NCBI GenBank assembly: GCA_000482145.1
Contig: AUXH01000092.1
Location: 1-42,729, forward strand
From: Strigomonas culicis
Taxonomy: Eukaryota > Euglenozoa > Kinetoplastea > Trypanosomatida > Trypanosomatidae
Direction of reading: 5' to 3'
Length of the DNA: 42,729 bases
The notes below the pieces were generated by a model. The model saw only the letters and a list, made by a program, of their open reading frames with translations, was not told the DNA's origin and ran no database searches. This document shows positions 35,712 through 42,729 of the stretch, piece after piece (within the stretch, counting starts at the first letter, position 1; each line of letters starts with the position of its first letter). Made by a program: the position numbers and the translations under genes.

Positions 35712-36854
35712 ATGCTGCGTACCGTGCTGCTGTTGGATGGCAGCGAGGCCATGAACATCAACAACGACTACCTCCCCTCCTACCTGCTGGCGATCCGGCG
35801 GCCGCTGCTGGACTTCATCGGCTATTATCTCAACAGCACGCCGCTGGCCTCCCTCGGGGTCGTCGTCATGCGGGATGGCGTGAGCCGCCGGCTGGCGCCG
35901 CTGACGACGAACTACACGGAGCTGGAGGCGGTGCTGGAGAAGATGTACTTCCTTTACGGCGGCTCCGGCGCCCTCTCGCTGGTGAACGGGCTGCGCATGG
36001 CCCTCTCCGAGCTCGTCGACGTGAAGAAGCTGGCGGCCGCCACCGCCGCCGCCGGCGCGAGCGCGCCGCTCCACGAGAAGGGCAGCGTGCGGCCGCTCGC
36101 GCCGCAGACCGCGGCGCAGCGGGCGCAGAAGCGCCACATCGTCCTCTTCTCGGCCGCCGTGACGGTGATCGACCCGGCCGACGTGTTCCGCACGATCCAG
36201 ACGGTCGCCGCGTGCGACGTGGTCGTCTCCGTTGTCTCCTTCGCGGGCGCCGTCCACGTCTACGAGAGCTGCGCCCTCGCCACCGGCGGCGCGCTGCACT
36301 GCCCGCTCTCCTACGACCACTTCCTGCGGCTGCTCCGGCCCCTCGCGCTCGAGGCCGGCCAGGCGCGCCGCCACGCACCCAAGCGCGGCCGCGCGGAAGC
36401 GGAGGAGGCGGACGCGCCGGCGCTGCTGCCCATCGGGTTCCCTGTGTACGTGTGCGGCCCGCGGGACGCGCAGCGGCGGTACCTGGCCTGCCCGCAGTGC
36501 CACCTGCCGCAGACCGCGATCCCGTCCACCTGCCCCCTCTGTCAGCTGCTGCTGTGCAACGTGGCGTACCTGTACCACACCATCACGGCGCATAACCGCT
36601 TCCTGCCGCCCACCGCGGCCACCACGGCCCTGCCCGACCCCACAGTGAGCGAGGCGCGCAGCGGGGAGAGTAAGGAGGGGGCGGCGGGGTGGCGGTGCAC
36701 CCTCTGCTGTAGCGATCTCCGCCACGGCGGCAGCGCGGCGGGGGCAACCGAGCGCCACACGTGCACCGCGTGCGGCAGCCACCGCTGTGGGCCGTGCCAG
36801 CGGTGGGTGGAGGAGAAACTGGGGCTGTGCCCCACGTGCATTGCCCTCAAGTAA
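35712..36854 (+). CDS. SSL1: TFIIH core subunit SSL1/p44
   Basis: The 380-residue protein starts with a von Willebrand A-type domain (RTVLLLDGSEAMNINNDYLP near 3-22), as in p44/SSL1. Later segments are LGVVVMRDGVSRRLAPLTTN, HIVLFSAAVTVIDPADVF and ALATGGALHCPLSYDHF. The C-terminal half has the C4 zinc finger (CPQC from Cys260, CPLC) and a RING-like finger (Cys329 to CPTC near 374), the order found in GTF2H2. SSL1 stimulates the XPD helicase in TFIIH. In trypanosomatids TFIIH is needed for spliced-leader RNA transcription as well as repair. The start is the Met at 35712 just after AG at 35697-35698. A Lys/Ala-rich insertion lies within the vWA domain. Confidence 0.9.
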   Translation: MLRTVLLLDGSEAMNINNDYLPSYLLAIRRPLLDFIGYYLNSTPLASLGVVVMRDGVSRRLAPLTTNYTELEAVLEKMYFLYGGSGALSLVNGLRMALSELVDVKKLAAATAAAGASAPLHEKGSVRPLAPQTAAQRAQKRHIVLFSAAVTVIDPADVFRTIQTVAACDVVVSVVSFAGAVHVYESCALATGGALHCPLSYDHFLRLLRPLALEAGQARRHAPKRGRAEAEEADAPALLPIGFPVYVCGPRDAQRRYLACPQCHLPQTAIPSTCPLCQLLLCNVAYLYHTITAHNRFLPPTAATTALPDPTVSEARSGESKEGAAGWRCTLCCSDLRHGGSAAGATERHTCTACGSHRCGPCQRWVEEKLGLCPTCIALK

Positions 36855-37139
36855 GTGTATATTTGCGTATATAGTAGTTATTGAAGCGCGAACAGAAAGA
36901 ACAACAAAAAAAAAATGATGCTCATGAAGTGTACACAGGCACACACGACACGCTTTCTTCCTCAGAGTGTGTGTCTCTCCTTGTCATGTGCACAGCGCTT
37001 TCCTTCTTCCATTACCTTTGTCTACGTTTTCTTTTGCGTTTCTTTGCGTGGGGTCAGTACAACGTTTTAGTTTTTTTTTCTGGTTGTTATTGTTTTTCAC
37101 TTCTACTGCGCGTTTAGGCGTTGCTTGTTATTCTTACCT

Positions 37140-37952
37140 ATGCTTCGCTTCACGCGGAGTTGGCTAGCCGGCGTAGCCGCGCTGACGCCGTCATGTTGGA
37201 CGACCGCACCGGCGGGGTGGTACCTGCACCCCCGCAGCGACGTCGCGGAGGGCGAGGAGCTCCGCGTCAGCAAGCTCTTCGAGTTTCTCCAGCACGGCGC
37301 GCAATACCTCTTCCTGGGGCAGTCCATGGCGCTCGCGGGCGAGCTGGGCTGTGTGCCGCGCGTCGAGTGGTTCTTCTCGGAGCTCTTCGTCACGCTGCCG
37401 CCGGTGCCGCAGGCGGAGATCCTCGCGAACTACATGAACGACCAGGAGCGGTGGCGCTGCGGCGTGCGCAACTCGTCCAAGGGCACGAGCGTCTCGACCG
37501 TGCTGTGGAGCCGGGAGCTGGCGCAGCGTGTGGAGGAGCGCGCGGCGAGCGACTTCTGCTGGGTGCTGACGCAGGACCAGGGCAAGACGGAGCGCTTCCT
37601 GCAGGAGACCTACGTGCAGTGGCACCACCGCGCGGACTACCTCGTCACCCGCAAGAGCCGTGAGAAGCGCGAGTTCCGGCCGGACCTGACGCTGCAGCAG
37701 GTCATCCAGCAGGGGCACGAGCGCAAGCGGCGGATGCAGCGGCGGCGGCAGCGCGACGACGCGCGGCAGGCGAACCTCGCCGCCGGCCGCGAGAGCGAGT
37801 GGGACAACTTCACGCACGACGTGCTGCCGCGCGAGCTGCGCGAGGCGCTCGACCGCGAGAGCGACGGCATGGAGGACGTGCGCCTCGCGCGCGCGGGGAC
37901 GGCCACGGGCGGCTGGTCCAAGAGCTACCGCACGACCTCCAACATGCGGTGA
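37140..37952 (+). CDS. Unidentified protein, probably mitochondrial
   Basis: The 270-residue product begins MLRFTRSWLAGVAAL, a basic amphipathic stretch typical of kinetoplastid mitochondrial presequences. The middle (FEFLQHGAQYLFLGQSMALAGELG, then ERWRCGVRNSSKG) contains no motif I recognise. The region 195-230 is very Arg/Gln-rich (ERKRRMQRRRQRDDARQ), and the tail is charged. The size and basic nature would suit a mitoribosomal or RNA-processing protein, but this is inference. The ATG at 37140 is the first Met; an in-frame TTG precedes it. It lies between SSL1 and a SpoU methyltransferase that is also probably mitochondrial. Confidence 0.78.
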   Translation: MLRFTRSWLAGVAALTPSCWTTAPAGWYLHPRSDVAEGEELRVSKLFEFLQHGAQYLFLGQSMALAGELGCVPRVEWFFSELFVTLPPVPQAEILANYMNDQERWRCGVRNSSKGTSVSTVLWSRELAQRVEERAASDFCWVLTQDQGKTERFLQETYVQWHHRADYLVTRKSREKREFRPDLTLQQVIQQGHERKRRMQRRRQRDDARQANLAAGRESEWDNFTHDVLPRELREALDRESDGMEDVRLARAGTATGGWSKSYRTTSNMR

Positions 37953-38283
37953 GCTCTTCACACGCTGCGAGCCCCTTTTGGATGCCTCCCCCTTGTCCCG
38001 TGTATAATGCTTCTAATGGCTGTCCTTCCGATACTACGGTAACGCATATAGATACCGAGGCGAATGGTTCATGCGCGGTAAACGAGCGATGGGACCAATG
38101 TCATGGCGTTCACTGCCCCGCCTCTCTGCCAGCACCTTTCCTCCTCCCTCTTTCCCTCTTTCTGCTTTCTGTTCAACTCCCCTCCTCTGTTAGCCAGAAC
38201 TAAGTTTCATAACAGACCCTCCATCGGTGCGCAGCTCCTCGCAACCCCCCCCCCCCCCACCCCCCTCCTCTCGCCTGCGCGCT
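37953..38283. other. Intergenic region with C-rich tract
   Basis: Spacer with pyrimidine-rich runs, notably a C-run of about 15 bases inside 38246-38276. No AG separates this run from the next ATG. The acceptor may be an earlier AG (near 38233-38234), or the C-run may be decorative. Confidence 0.5.
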
Positions 38284-39492
38284 ATGTTTGCTCTGACCGC
38301 GAGGCTGCTCCGGCCACGCGTGCGGACGCGACAGGTGCACCCCACCGCCTTCGCGGCGCAGCAGGCGGCGCGGGCCGTGGTGCCCACGCGCCCCTCCCGC
38401 CCCACGGTCCTGGAGCACGACGGCGACGACGGCGCGCTCACCGCCGCCAGCGCGAGCGCGCCGACGGCTGTGAGCGCGCAGCAGCTGTGGAACGGCTCCC
38501 GCGTCGTGCGCCAGAGCCGGGACGTGCGGCGCACGCAGGCGAGCTGCGTCGTCGGCGGCGCCAAGGCGATCGCGCGCCTGTGGCGCCAGTACGGCGTCGC
38601 GCCGTCCGTTGTGTACGTGCCCAACACGGCGCCGGTGCCAGCGTGGTGCCTGCAGGCCGACCTCCCGGCGTACGTGGTGCGCTGCTCGCCCGTCGCGGTC
38701 CGGCGCCAGCTGCTGAGCGCGGAGCACAGCGACGGCTTCGCGGCGGAGTTCCCGCTCCCCGCCGACGTCGTGCGGCCCGCCGCCGCGCTGCTCGACCACG
38801 GCGCGGCGCCGCCGGCCGCCGCGGAGCCGAGCCCGCCGGCCGCGCGCCCCATCGCGTCCATGGTGGTGCTGGTGGGGCTGCGCATCCCGAGCAACGTGGG
38901 CCAGCTCGTGCGCGCGGCGGTCGCGTGCGGCTACGACAGCGTGCTCCTCGTGAACAGCGTCGACGCACTGCACGAGAAGGTGCTGCGCGCGAGCGAGGGC
39001 ACGCTCTTCGACCCGCGCGTACAGGTCTTCGAGCACACCGTGCCGGACGCCTCCTGCGTCGCGCTGCTGAGCGCCGTCGCGGCGCGCCACGGCCTGCTGC
39101 CGCTGCTGGCCGTGCCCTCGCAGGAGGCGGAGCCGGCCCTCGACGTGGCGCGGCGCCTCTGCCGCCACAACCGCGGCGCGCCGCAGGCGCCGCTGGGCCC
39201 CATGCTGGTGCTGGGCAGCGAGGCGCGCGGGCTGCGGGACCTGCAGGGCGCGTGGACGGTGCCCGTCGTCGCGACGACGCTGCCACTGCCCAACCCGGCG
39301 ATCGACTCCTTCAACGTGTGCGTCGCGGGGTCCGTGCTGCTGCACCTGCTCCGGCCGGGCGCGGCCGAACATCTGCGCGAGCTCGACCGGCACACAGGCG
39401 GCGGCACGCGGGCACTCCCCCGCATCGAGGCACCGGTGCCGCAGGACCTCGGAGGATCAGCGGCGGCGGCAGCAGACCCGCCCTCCCCGTGA
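38284..39492 (+). CDS. Mitochondrial SpoU/TrmH-family RNA 2'-O-ribose methyltransferase (MRM1/MRM3-like)
   Basis: The 402-residue protein starts MFALTARLLRPRVRTRQ, a typical mitochondrial presequence. The C-terminal SPOUT domain holds all three SpoU motifs: motif 1 VGLRIPSNVGQLVRAA around Gly198, with Asn and Arg of the catalytic pocket; motif 2 VLGSEARGL around Gly311; motif 3 LPNPAIDSFNVCVAGSVLL near 336. SpoU enzymes transfer a methyl group from S-adenosylmethionine to ribose 2'-OH. The N-terminal region (about 80-170) fits an RNA-binding L30e-like substrate domain seen in MRM3/TrmH proteins. The likely substrate is mitochondrial 12S or 9S rRNA. The Ala/Pro-rich C-terminal tail looks disordered. 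Start: Met at 38284; upstream in-frame codons begin at a GTG and read through a C-run. Confidence 0.86.
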   Translation: MFALTARLLRPRVRTRQVHPTAFAAQQAARAVVPTRPSRPTVLEHDGDDGALTAASASAPTAVSAQQLWNGSRVVRQSRDVRRTQASCVVGGAKAIARLWRQYGVAPSVVYVPNTAPVPAWCLQADLPAYVVRCSPVAVRRQLLSAEHSDGFAAEFPLPADVVRPAAALLDHGAAPPAAAEPSPPAARPIASMVVLVGLRIPSNVGQLVRAAVACGYDSVLLVNSVDALHEKVLRASEGTLFDPRVQVFEHTVPDASCVALLSAVAARHGLLPLLAVPSQEAEPALDVARRLCRHNRGAPQAPLGPMLVLGSEARGLRDLQGAWTVPVVATTLPLPNPAIDSFNVCVAGSVLLHLLRPGAAEHLRELDRHTGGGTRALPRIEAPVPQDLGGSAAAAADPPSP

Positions 39493-39840
39493 TCCTCACC
39501 ATATTCTTTTCGTCAGGGCCACAACAGCCACCCTTGTACACACCAACCAACACAAACATCTTGACGAGCAGCACAGCTTTGTGTGCCGCGATTGCTGCTG
39601 TACGTCTGGCCGTGAGACTGTGTGCACTGTGTCTTCTCTCCGCTCCTCTGTTTGTATCCTGCTGACGACTTAGATTTCTCTTCGTGTAGGACTTACGAGC
39701 AAATCATAACAACAGCATGAGTCTTCTTTTGTCATTTTTGGATGTCTTTTTTTCTTTGGTTCGTGTATTCGGTGGATGTTATCTTGTTGTTATATATGTT
39801 TTCTTTGCGGAAAAGCGCCCACACTATTCTCCTGGTCCAC
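39493..39840. other. Intergenic region, no gene seen
   Basis: Pyrimidine- and T-rich flank between the SpoU gene and a degraded region. No codon bias in any frame. Confidence 0.5.
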
Positions 39841-40357
39841 TGAACGGCGGAACCGGGGGTAGCGCGGCTGTTAACGCCTTTTGGAAGCTGCTTGGGTACG
39901 CTCCTGCGCTGTGTGCCTACACCTGTAAGGCTGCGAACGACCCCGACCACGGCAGGATGTCACACAGCTGTGAATTAATTGAGAGGCGTGCATACTACAC
40001 CGTGTGGCGGGACAACGAAACAGAGACACTGTACCTTGCCTTCCGTAAAAGCGATTTGTGTACGTTGCAAGACTTGCGGACCAGACTACAGACGTTCTTT
40101 GTGCGTCGCAGGCGGACAGATGGGAGCAGGGCTTGTGGGGAGGGACTACCGAGGTGCGGAAACGCGAGAATCCTATATACGCGAGAAGTGTAGAAAGTGG
40201 CTCTCTTCTAGATATAACACACGGATACCTTACTGCAGCAGATGCCGCACGCATGTCCTCCTAACGGGACGACACGAGAGCAGACGCAATGAGGTGACTG
40301 GCCTCCGCCCGTCCGCGTGTCACGGCCGTGGGCTCCCTGTCCACCGGCGACAGTAAT
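39841..40357 (+). pseudogene. Possible degraded class 3 lipase-like gene
   Basis: Unlike other spacers this stretch is GC-balanced and codes in broken frames. Frame 3 reads YAPALCAYTCKAAN, then AYYTVWRDNETETLYLAFR and TLQDLRTRL, ending at a stop near 40191. This has the feel of the class 3 lipase segment 'YVVxRDxxxxxIYVAFRGT--xDxxTDL'. Frame 1 continues with KCRKWLSS and THVLLTG, where a lipase would have its nucleophile elbow (TGHSLGG), but the elbow itself is destroyed. No start codon with bias is seen. At least one frameshift and loss of the catalytic Ser motif would be needed. The match is by eye and weak; a decayed retroposon (SIDER/DIRE-like) is the main alternative. Confidence 0.35.
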
Positions 40358-41272
40358 ATTGGGGCTCACACAAGTAAAGGGGGGCGAGGGGAGGGGGGTT
40401 CGACAGCGCTGCGCACCGCGTCGTACAGCACGGGGACCTGGGTGTGCGCTTAGCTAGGCTCTTACGCACGTGTGCATATATCCTGTTTTGGTACCACCTC
40501 TGCTACGGTGCGTCCTGTCGCGAACTGCCCGAACCTCTCTTGTCTGCGCTACCCTCTCTCTGGTGTCACTGGTTGAATGCATGCGTGCACTCTGCGACGG
40601 TCTGTGGGCGCTGCATCATCCGCCCGGCCTTGTCCGACTCCAACTGGACTTTTGGCTCTGCTGTACACTATGTTGGATGAAGTTCAACTTGCGATACGCA
40701 CCACTTGTAACAGTTTTACGGTACGTCTCATTTGCTATTTGTGTTCTTCCTTCACTGGAGAAGCATTTGTTTGGGAGCGGAATACACCACACACGTCTTC
40801 TTGCATCCCCGTGGCTTACAGAGTGGTTTTCCTTTTTCTGTTATTATTGAGCTCTTCTTTATTTATTGGCTTCACTCCTTGCACAGCAATCATTATGACT
40901 CTCCTCGTTACAAGCCGTCCACGGCTGAACCGATTTCTTAATTAGTATTATTATTATTTCGCACGAAGGAAAGTGTTTTTTAATTAATCGATTGTTGAAG
41001 GAAGAAATGAAAGGTACCGGTCTTCGGTTTATCATGGACAGACGAACATATCGTCTTCCTTTTTTCAATGCTCCTTTTATAGTTTTCTTTTTTCGTCCAC
41101 TTCTCGCCTTTTGCTCTTTCTATTGCCATTTCAACACTGCGAAAGTGACACATCCCCTACCGAGCTACCACGGTCGGTTGACGATTGGTATAACACCGAG
41201 GGCACAAGCCTGTGGAGCGGTGCAGCTGCCCCCTTACATCTCCACACCTCCCTACAGAAGGCATGTATGTAC

Positions 41273-41273
<1 letters not shown>
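40358..41273. other. Unassigned region, possible continuation of the degraded element
   Basis: The first part (to about 40680) is GC-balanced and has overlapping open frames (40444-40680, 40470-40850) without codon bias or a recognisable motif. The rest becomes T-rich like normal spacers. A G-rich run lies at about 40378-40399. I cannot assign a function. Confidence 0.4.

Positions 41274-41330
<57 letters not shown>
41274..41330. repeat. (CT)n microsatellite
   Basis: About 24 CT units followed by one ATCT interruption and more CT. It is long enough to act as a polypyrimidine tract for trans-splicing of the following zinc-finger gene, though it lies some 230 nt upstream of the ATG. Confidence 0.9.
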
Positions 41331-41558
41331 GTTCGCCTCAAGTATAACCTATTGTGCTCACACCCATTTTCATTTCAAATCCCCACAACATAAACTCCAA
41401 CCGACGCCGCGCACCCAACTCCGCCACAGCACCGTGAGCGAAATAGACACTGCCTTTCAGTTGGATTCCCTCGGTACCGTTAACCCCCGGCCCCTTACCT
41501 CTCCTACCCCCCTCCCTCCACCGCATGTTGGCAGAGCACGAGCAGCGCATCCACGCTC

Positions 41559-42542
41559 ATGTGCAGGGACACGCGCATCGCGCAGCTGGAGGGCATGACC
41601 AACGCGCCCTGCAGGGAATGCTTCGAGAGGGAGCGGCAGGTCAGCAAGGCGGAGATGGAAGCGTTCCGTGCGCAGGAGCAGCTCAAGGGCGTCACGCTGC
41701 AGCTCGCGGCACAGGAGGAGGTGAAGGAGGTGCTGAAGGCGCAGGTCGCCGCGCAAGCCGAAATCATCAAGAACTTCACAGCGCCCAAGGAGCTCGAGTC
41801 GCACGTCCAGTCCCGCGTGACCACGAAGGACGCGCACGCCGACGGCGCTCTGGCAGGCGACCAGCGCTGCCAATCATGCGGCAGGGCGCTGGACTGCGCG
41901 AGCTGGTTCCGCTGCCACGAGTGCGAGGACTGCAACTTCTGCCGCGCTTGCTTTGAGAGAGAGACAGCGCGGCACGTCAGGGGCACGCACTGCTTCACCG
42001 ACATGAGCGTCTTCTTCCGGCCTGTGCTGAACCGGCCGGACGCTCATACAACTGCCATCAGCACCTTCGCTTGTGCCATGTGCGATGGTTGCGGTGCACA
42101 AAGCTACCCGAACAGCAGTAAGTGGTATCGCTGCAACACGTGTGAGAACTACGACCTCTGCGGTACGTGTTGGGCTAGTAAGCACGCGGAACACCAAGAA
42201 GGGAAGCACACCTTCACGGACATGTCCACCGTGCTGCGCAACACGTGCGGCTTCCCCATTATCGAGAACCAGGGAGAGTGGTACGGCAGCGAGCCGTATG
42301 AGACGTGTACATGCAATGGCTGTGGGTCCATCGTTCGTAATCATCGCTTCTACCATTGCAATGAATGCCCTCGACCTGGGTACGACCTGTGCGTGGAATG
42401 CATGATCACAAAGGATCTGTGGCGCACGCACAGCGGCCCGGACGGTGCCGCGCACACCTTTACGAATGCCATGCCCATACACATGCGTGGGATGCTTGGT
42501 GTTTTGGCCCTTGGTCACCTTCTTAGCCAAATGCAAAGTTAA
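41559..42542 (+). CDS. Triple ZZ-type zinc-finger protein with N-terminal coiled coil
   Basis: The 327-residue protein starts MCRDTRIAQLEGMTNAPC. Residues about 25-85 are heptad-like and charged (ERQVSKAEMEAFRAQEQL onwards) and probably form a coiled coil. Three ZZ-type fingers follow, starting at Cys104 (CQSCGRAL, then CHECEDCNFC, and a distal H-H pair ending in HCFTDM), Cys175 (CDGCG, CNTCENYDLC, ...KHTFTDM) and Cys252 (CNGCG, CNECPRPGYDLC, ...AHTFTN). The HxFTxM end is repeated, showing internal duplication. ZZ domains bind N-terminal peptides and other proteins, for example in p62/SQSTM1 and Nbr1, often in selective autophagy or scaffold roles. No PB1, UBA or other domain is present. Third-position GC bias is weaker than in neighbours. 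The start could lie elsewhere because no strong upstream signal fixes it. Confidence 0.85.
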   Translation: MCRDTRIAQLEGMTNAPCRECFERERQVSKAEMEAFRAQEQLKGVTLQLAAQEEVKEVLKAQVAAQAEIIKNFTAPKELESHVQSRVTTKDAHADGALAGDQRCQSCGRALDCASWFRCHECEDCNFCRACFERETARHVRGTHCFTDMSVFFRPVLNRPDAHTTAISTFACAMCDGCGAQSYPNSSKWYRCNTCENYDLCGTCWASKHAEHQEGKHTFTDMSTVLRNTCGFPIIENQGEWYGSEPYETCTCNGCGSIVRNHRFYHCNECPRPGYDLCVECMITKDLWRTHSGPDGAAHTFTNAMPIHMRGMLGVLALGHLLSQMQS

Positions 42543-42707
42543 CTATTCTTCTTTTTTTTGTTTTTATTTTTATCTTGACCATTATTAGCACTCACGTGAC
42601 CATTACTTTACATGAAACCAACAACTTATCGGATAGTCCTCAGCACACTGCCACGGCGTGTCTCCACCGCCCTCATTTGTGACCGCTTGCACTTCCCTAA
42701 TTCTCCA

Positions 42708-42729
42708 TCTCTCTTTCTCTCTCTCTCTC
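42708..42729. repeat. (CT)n tract at window edge
   Basis: CT-rich run reaching the end of the window, probably the trans-splicing pyrimidine tract of the next gene. Confidence 0.6.

Noticed and set aside
40378..40420. GGTTCGA-like sequence that could be a tRNA B box
   Set aside because: The rest of the B-box consensus, an A box at the right distance and a cloverleaf are not present.

Overview
The window looks like nuclear DNA of a trypanosomatid (Leishmania/Crithidia-type kinetoplastid). All 23 genes recognised with reasonable confidence, plus a gene tail at the left edge, lie on the + strand, head to tail, as in a directional polycistronic gene cluster. Coding regions are very GC-rich with G or C at most third positions. 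Intergenic regions are AT/T-rich, with long pyrimidine tracts followed by AG just ahead of start codons (spliced-leader acceptor sites), plus microsatellites and homopolymers. I saw no bacterial-type promoters, ribosome binding sites, tRNAs, rRNAs or CRISPR arrays. Species cannot be fixed by reading alone.

Layout, left to right: tail of an unknown gene (1-150); large PHO80-type cyclin (1783-4194); SPRY/LisH-like protein (5586-7502); basic low-complexity protein with a C-terminal charged repeat unit (7959-9212); type I membrane protein, possibly EMC10-like (9675-10583); membrane-anchored acyl-protein thioesterase-like hydrolase (10960-12021); putative mitochondrial protein (12466-13140); two tandem, diverged short-chain dehydrogenases (13493-14821, 15098-16450); a 106-aa protein (16767-17087); a PABPN1-like RNA-binding protein whose reading frame is split by an apparent 847-nt cis-intron (17618-18232 + 19080-19298); chagasin-family cysteine peptidase inhibitor (19692-20018); Cgi121-like KEOPS subunit (20493-21140); IBA57 (21415-22434); an 1146-aa kinase/LRR/pseudophosphatase protein (23073-26513); CDC20/CDH1-type APC/C activator (27866-29674); UBC12 (30462-31010); multi-pass membrane protein (31396-32736); SMYD-like SET/MYND protein (33075-34256); DUF1295 membrane protein (34550-35485); TFIIH SSL1/p44 (35712-36854); putative mitochondrial protein (37140-37952); mitochondrial SpoU-type RNA methyltransferase (38284-39492); a degraded region with a possible lipase relic (about 39840-40360); and a triple ZZ zinc-finger protein (41559-42542).

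The genes do not form one pathway, as is usual for a trypanosomatid cluster, where neighbours are co-transcribed but regulated after transcription. Loose themes are mitochondrial function (IBA57, the SpoU methyltransferase, two unknown presequence proteins, one SDR), cell-cycle/ubiquitin-like control (cyclin, CDC20/CDH1, UBC12) and RNA/transcription (PABPN1-like protein, SSL1, Cgi121). The most notable observation is the candidate cis-spliced intron inside the RRM of the PABPN1-like gene, because cis-introns are extremely rare in this group. The second is the acylated, double zinc-finger kinase that ends in LRRs and a phosphatase fold lacking its catalytic Cys and Arg.
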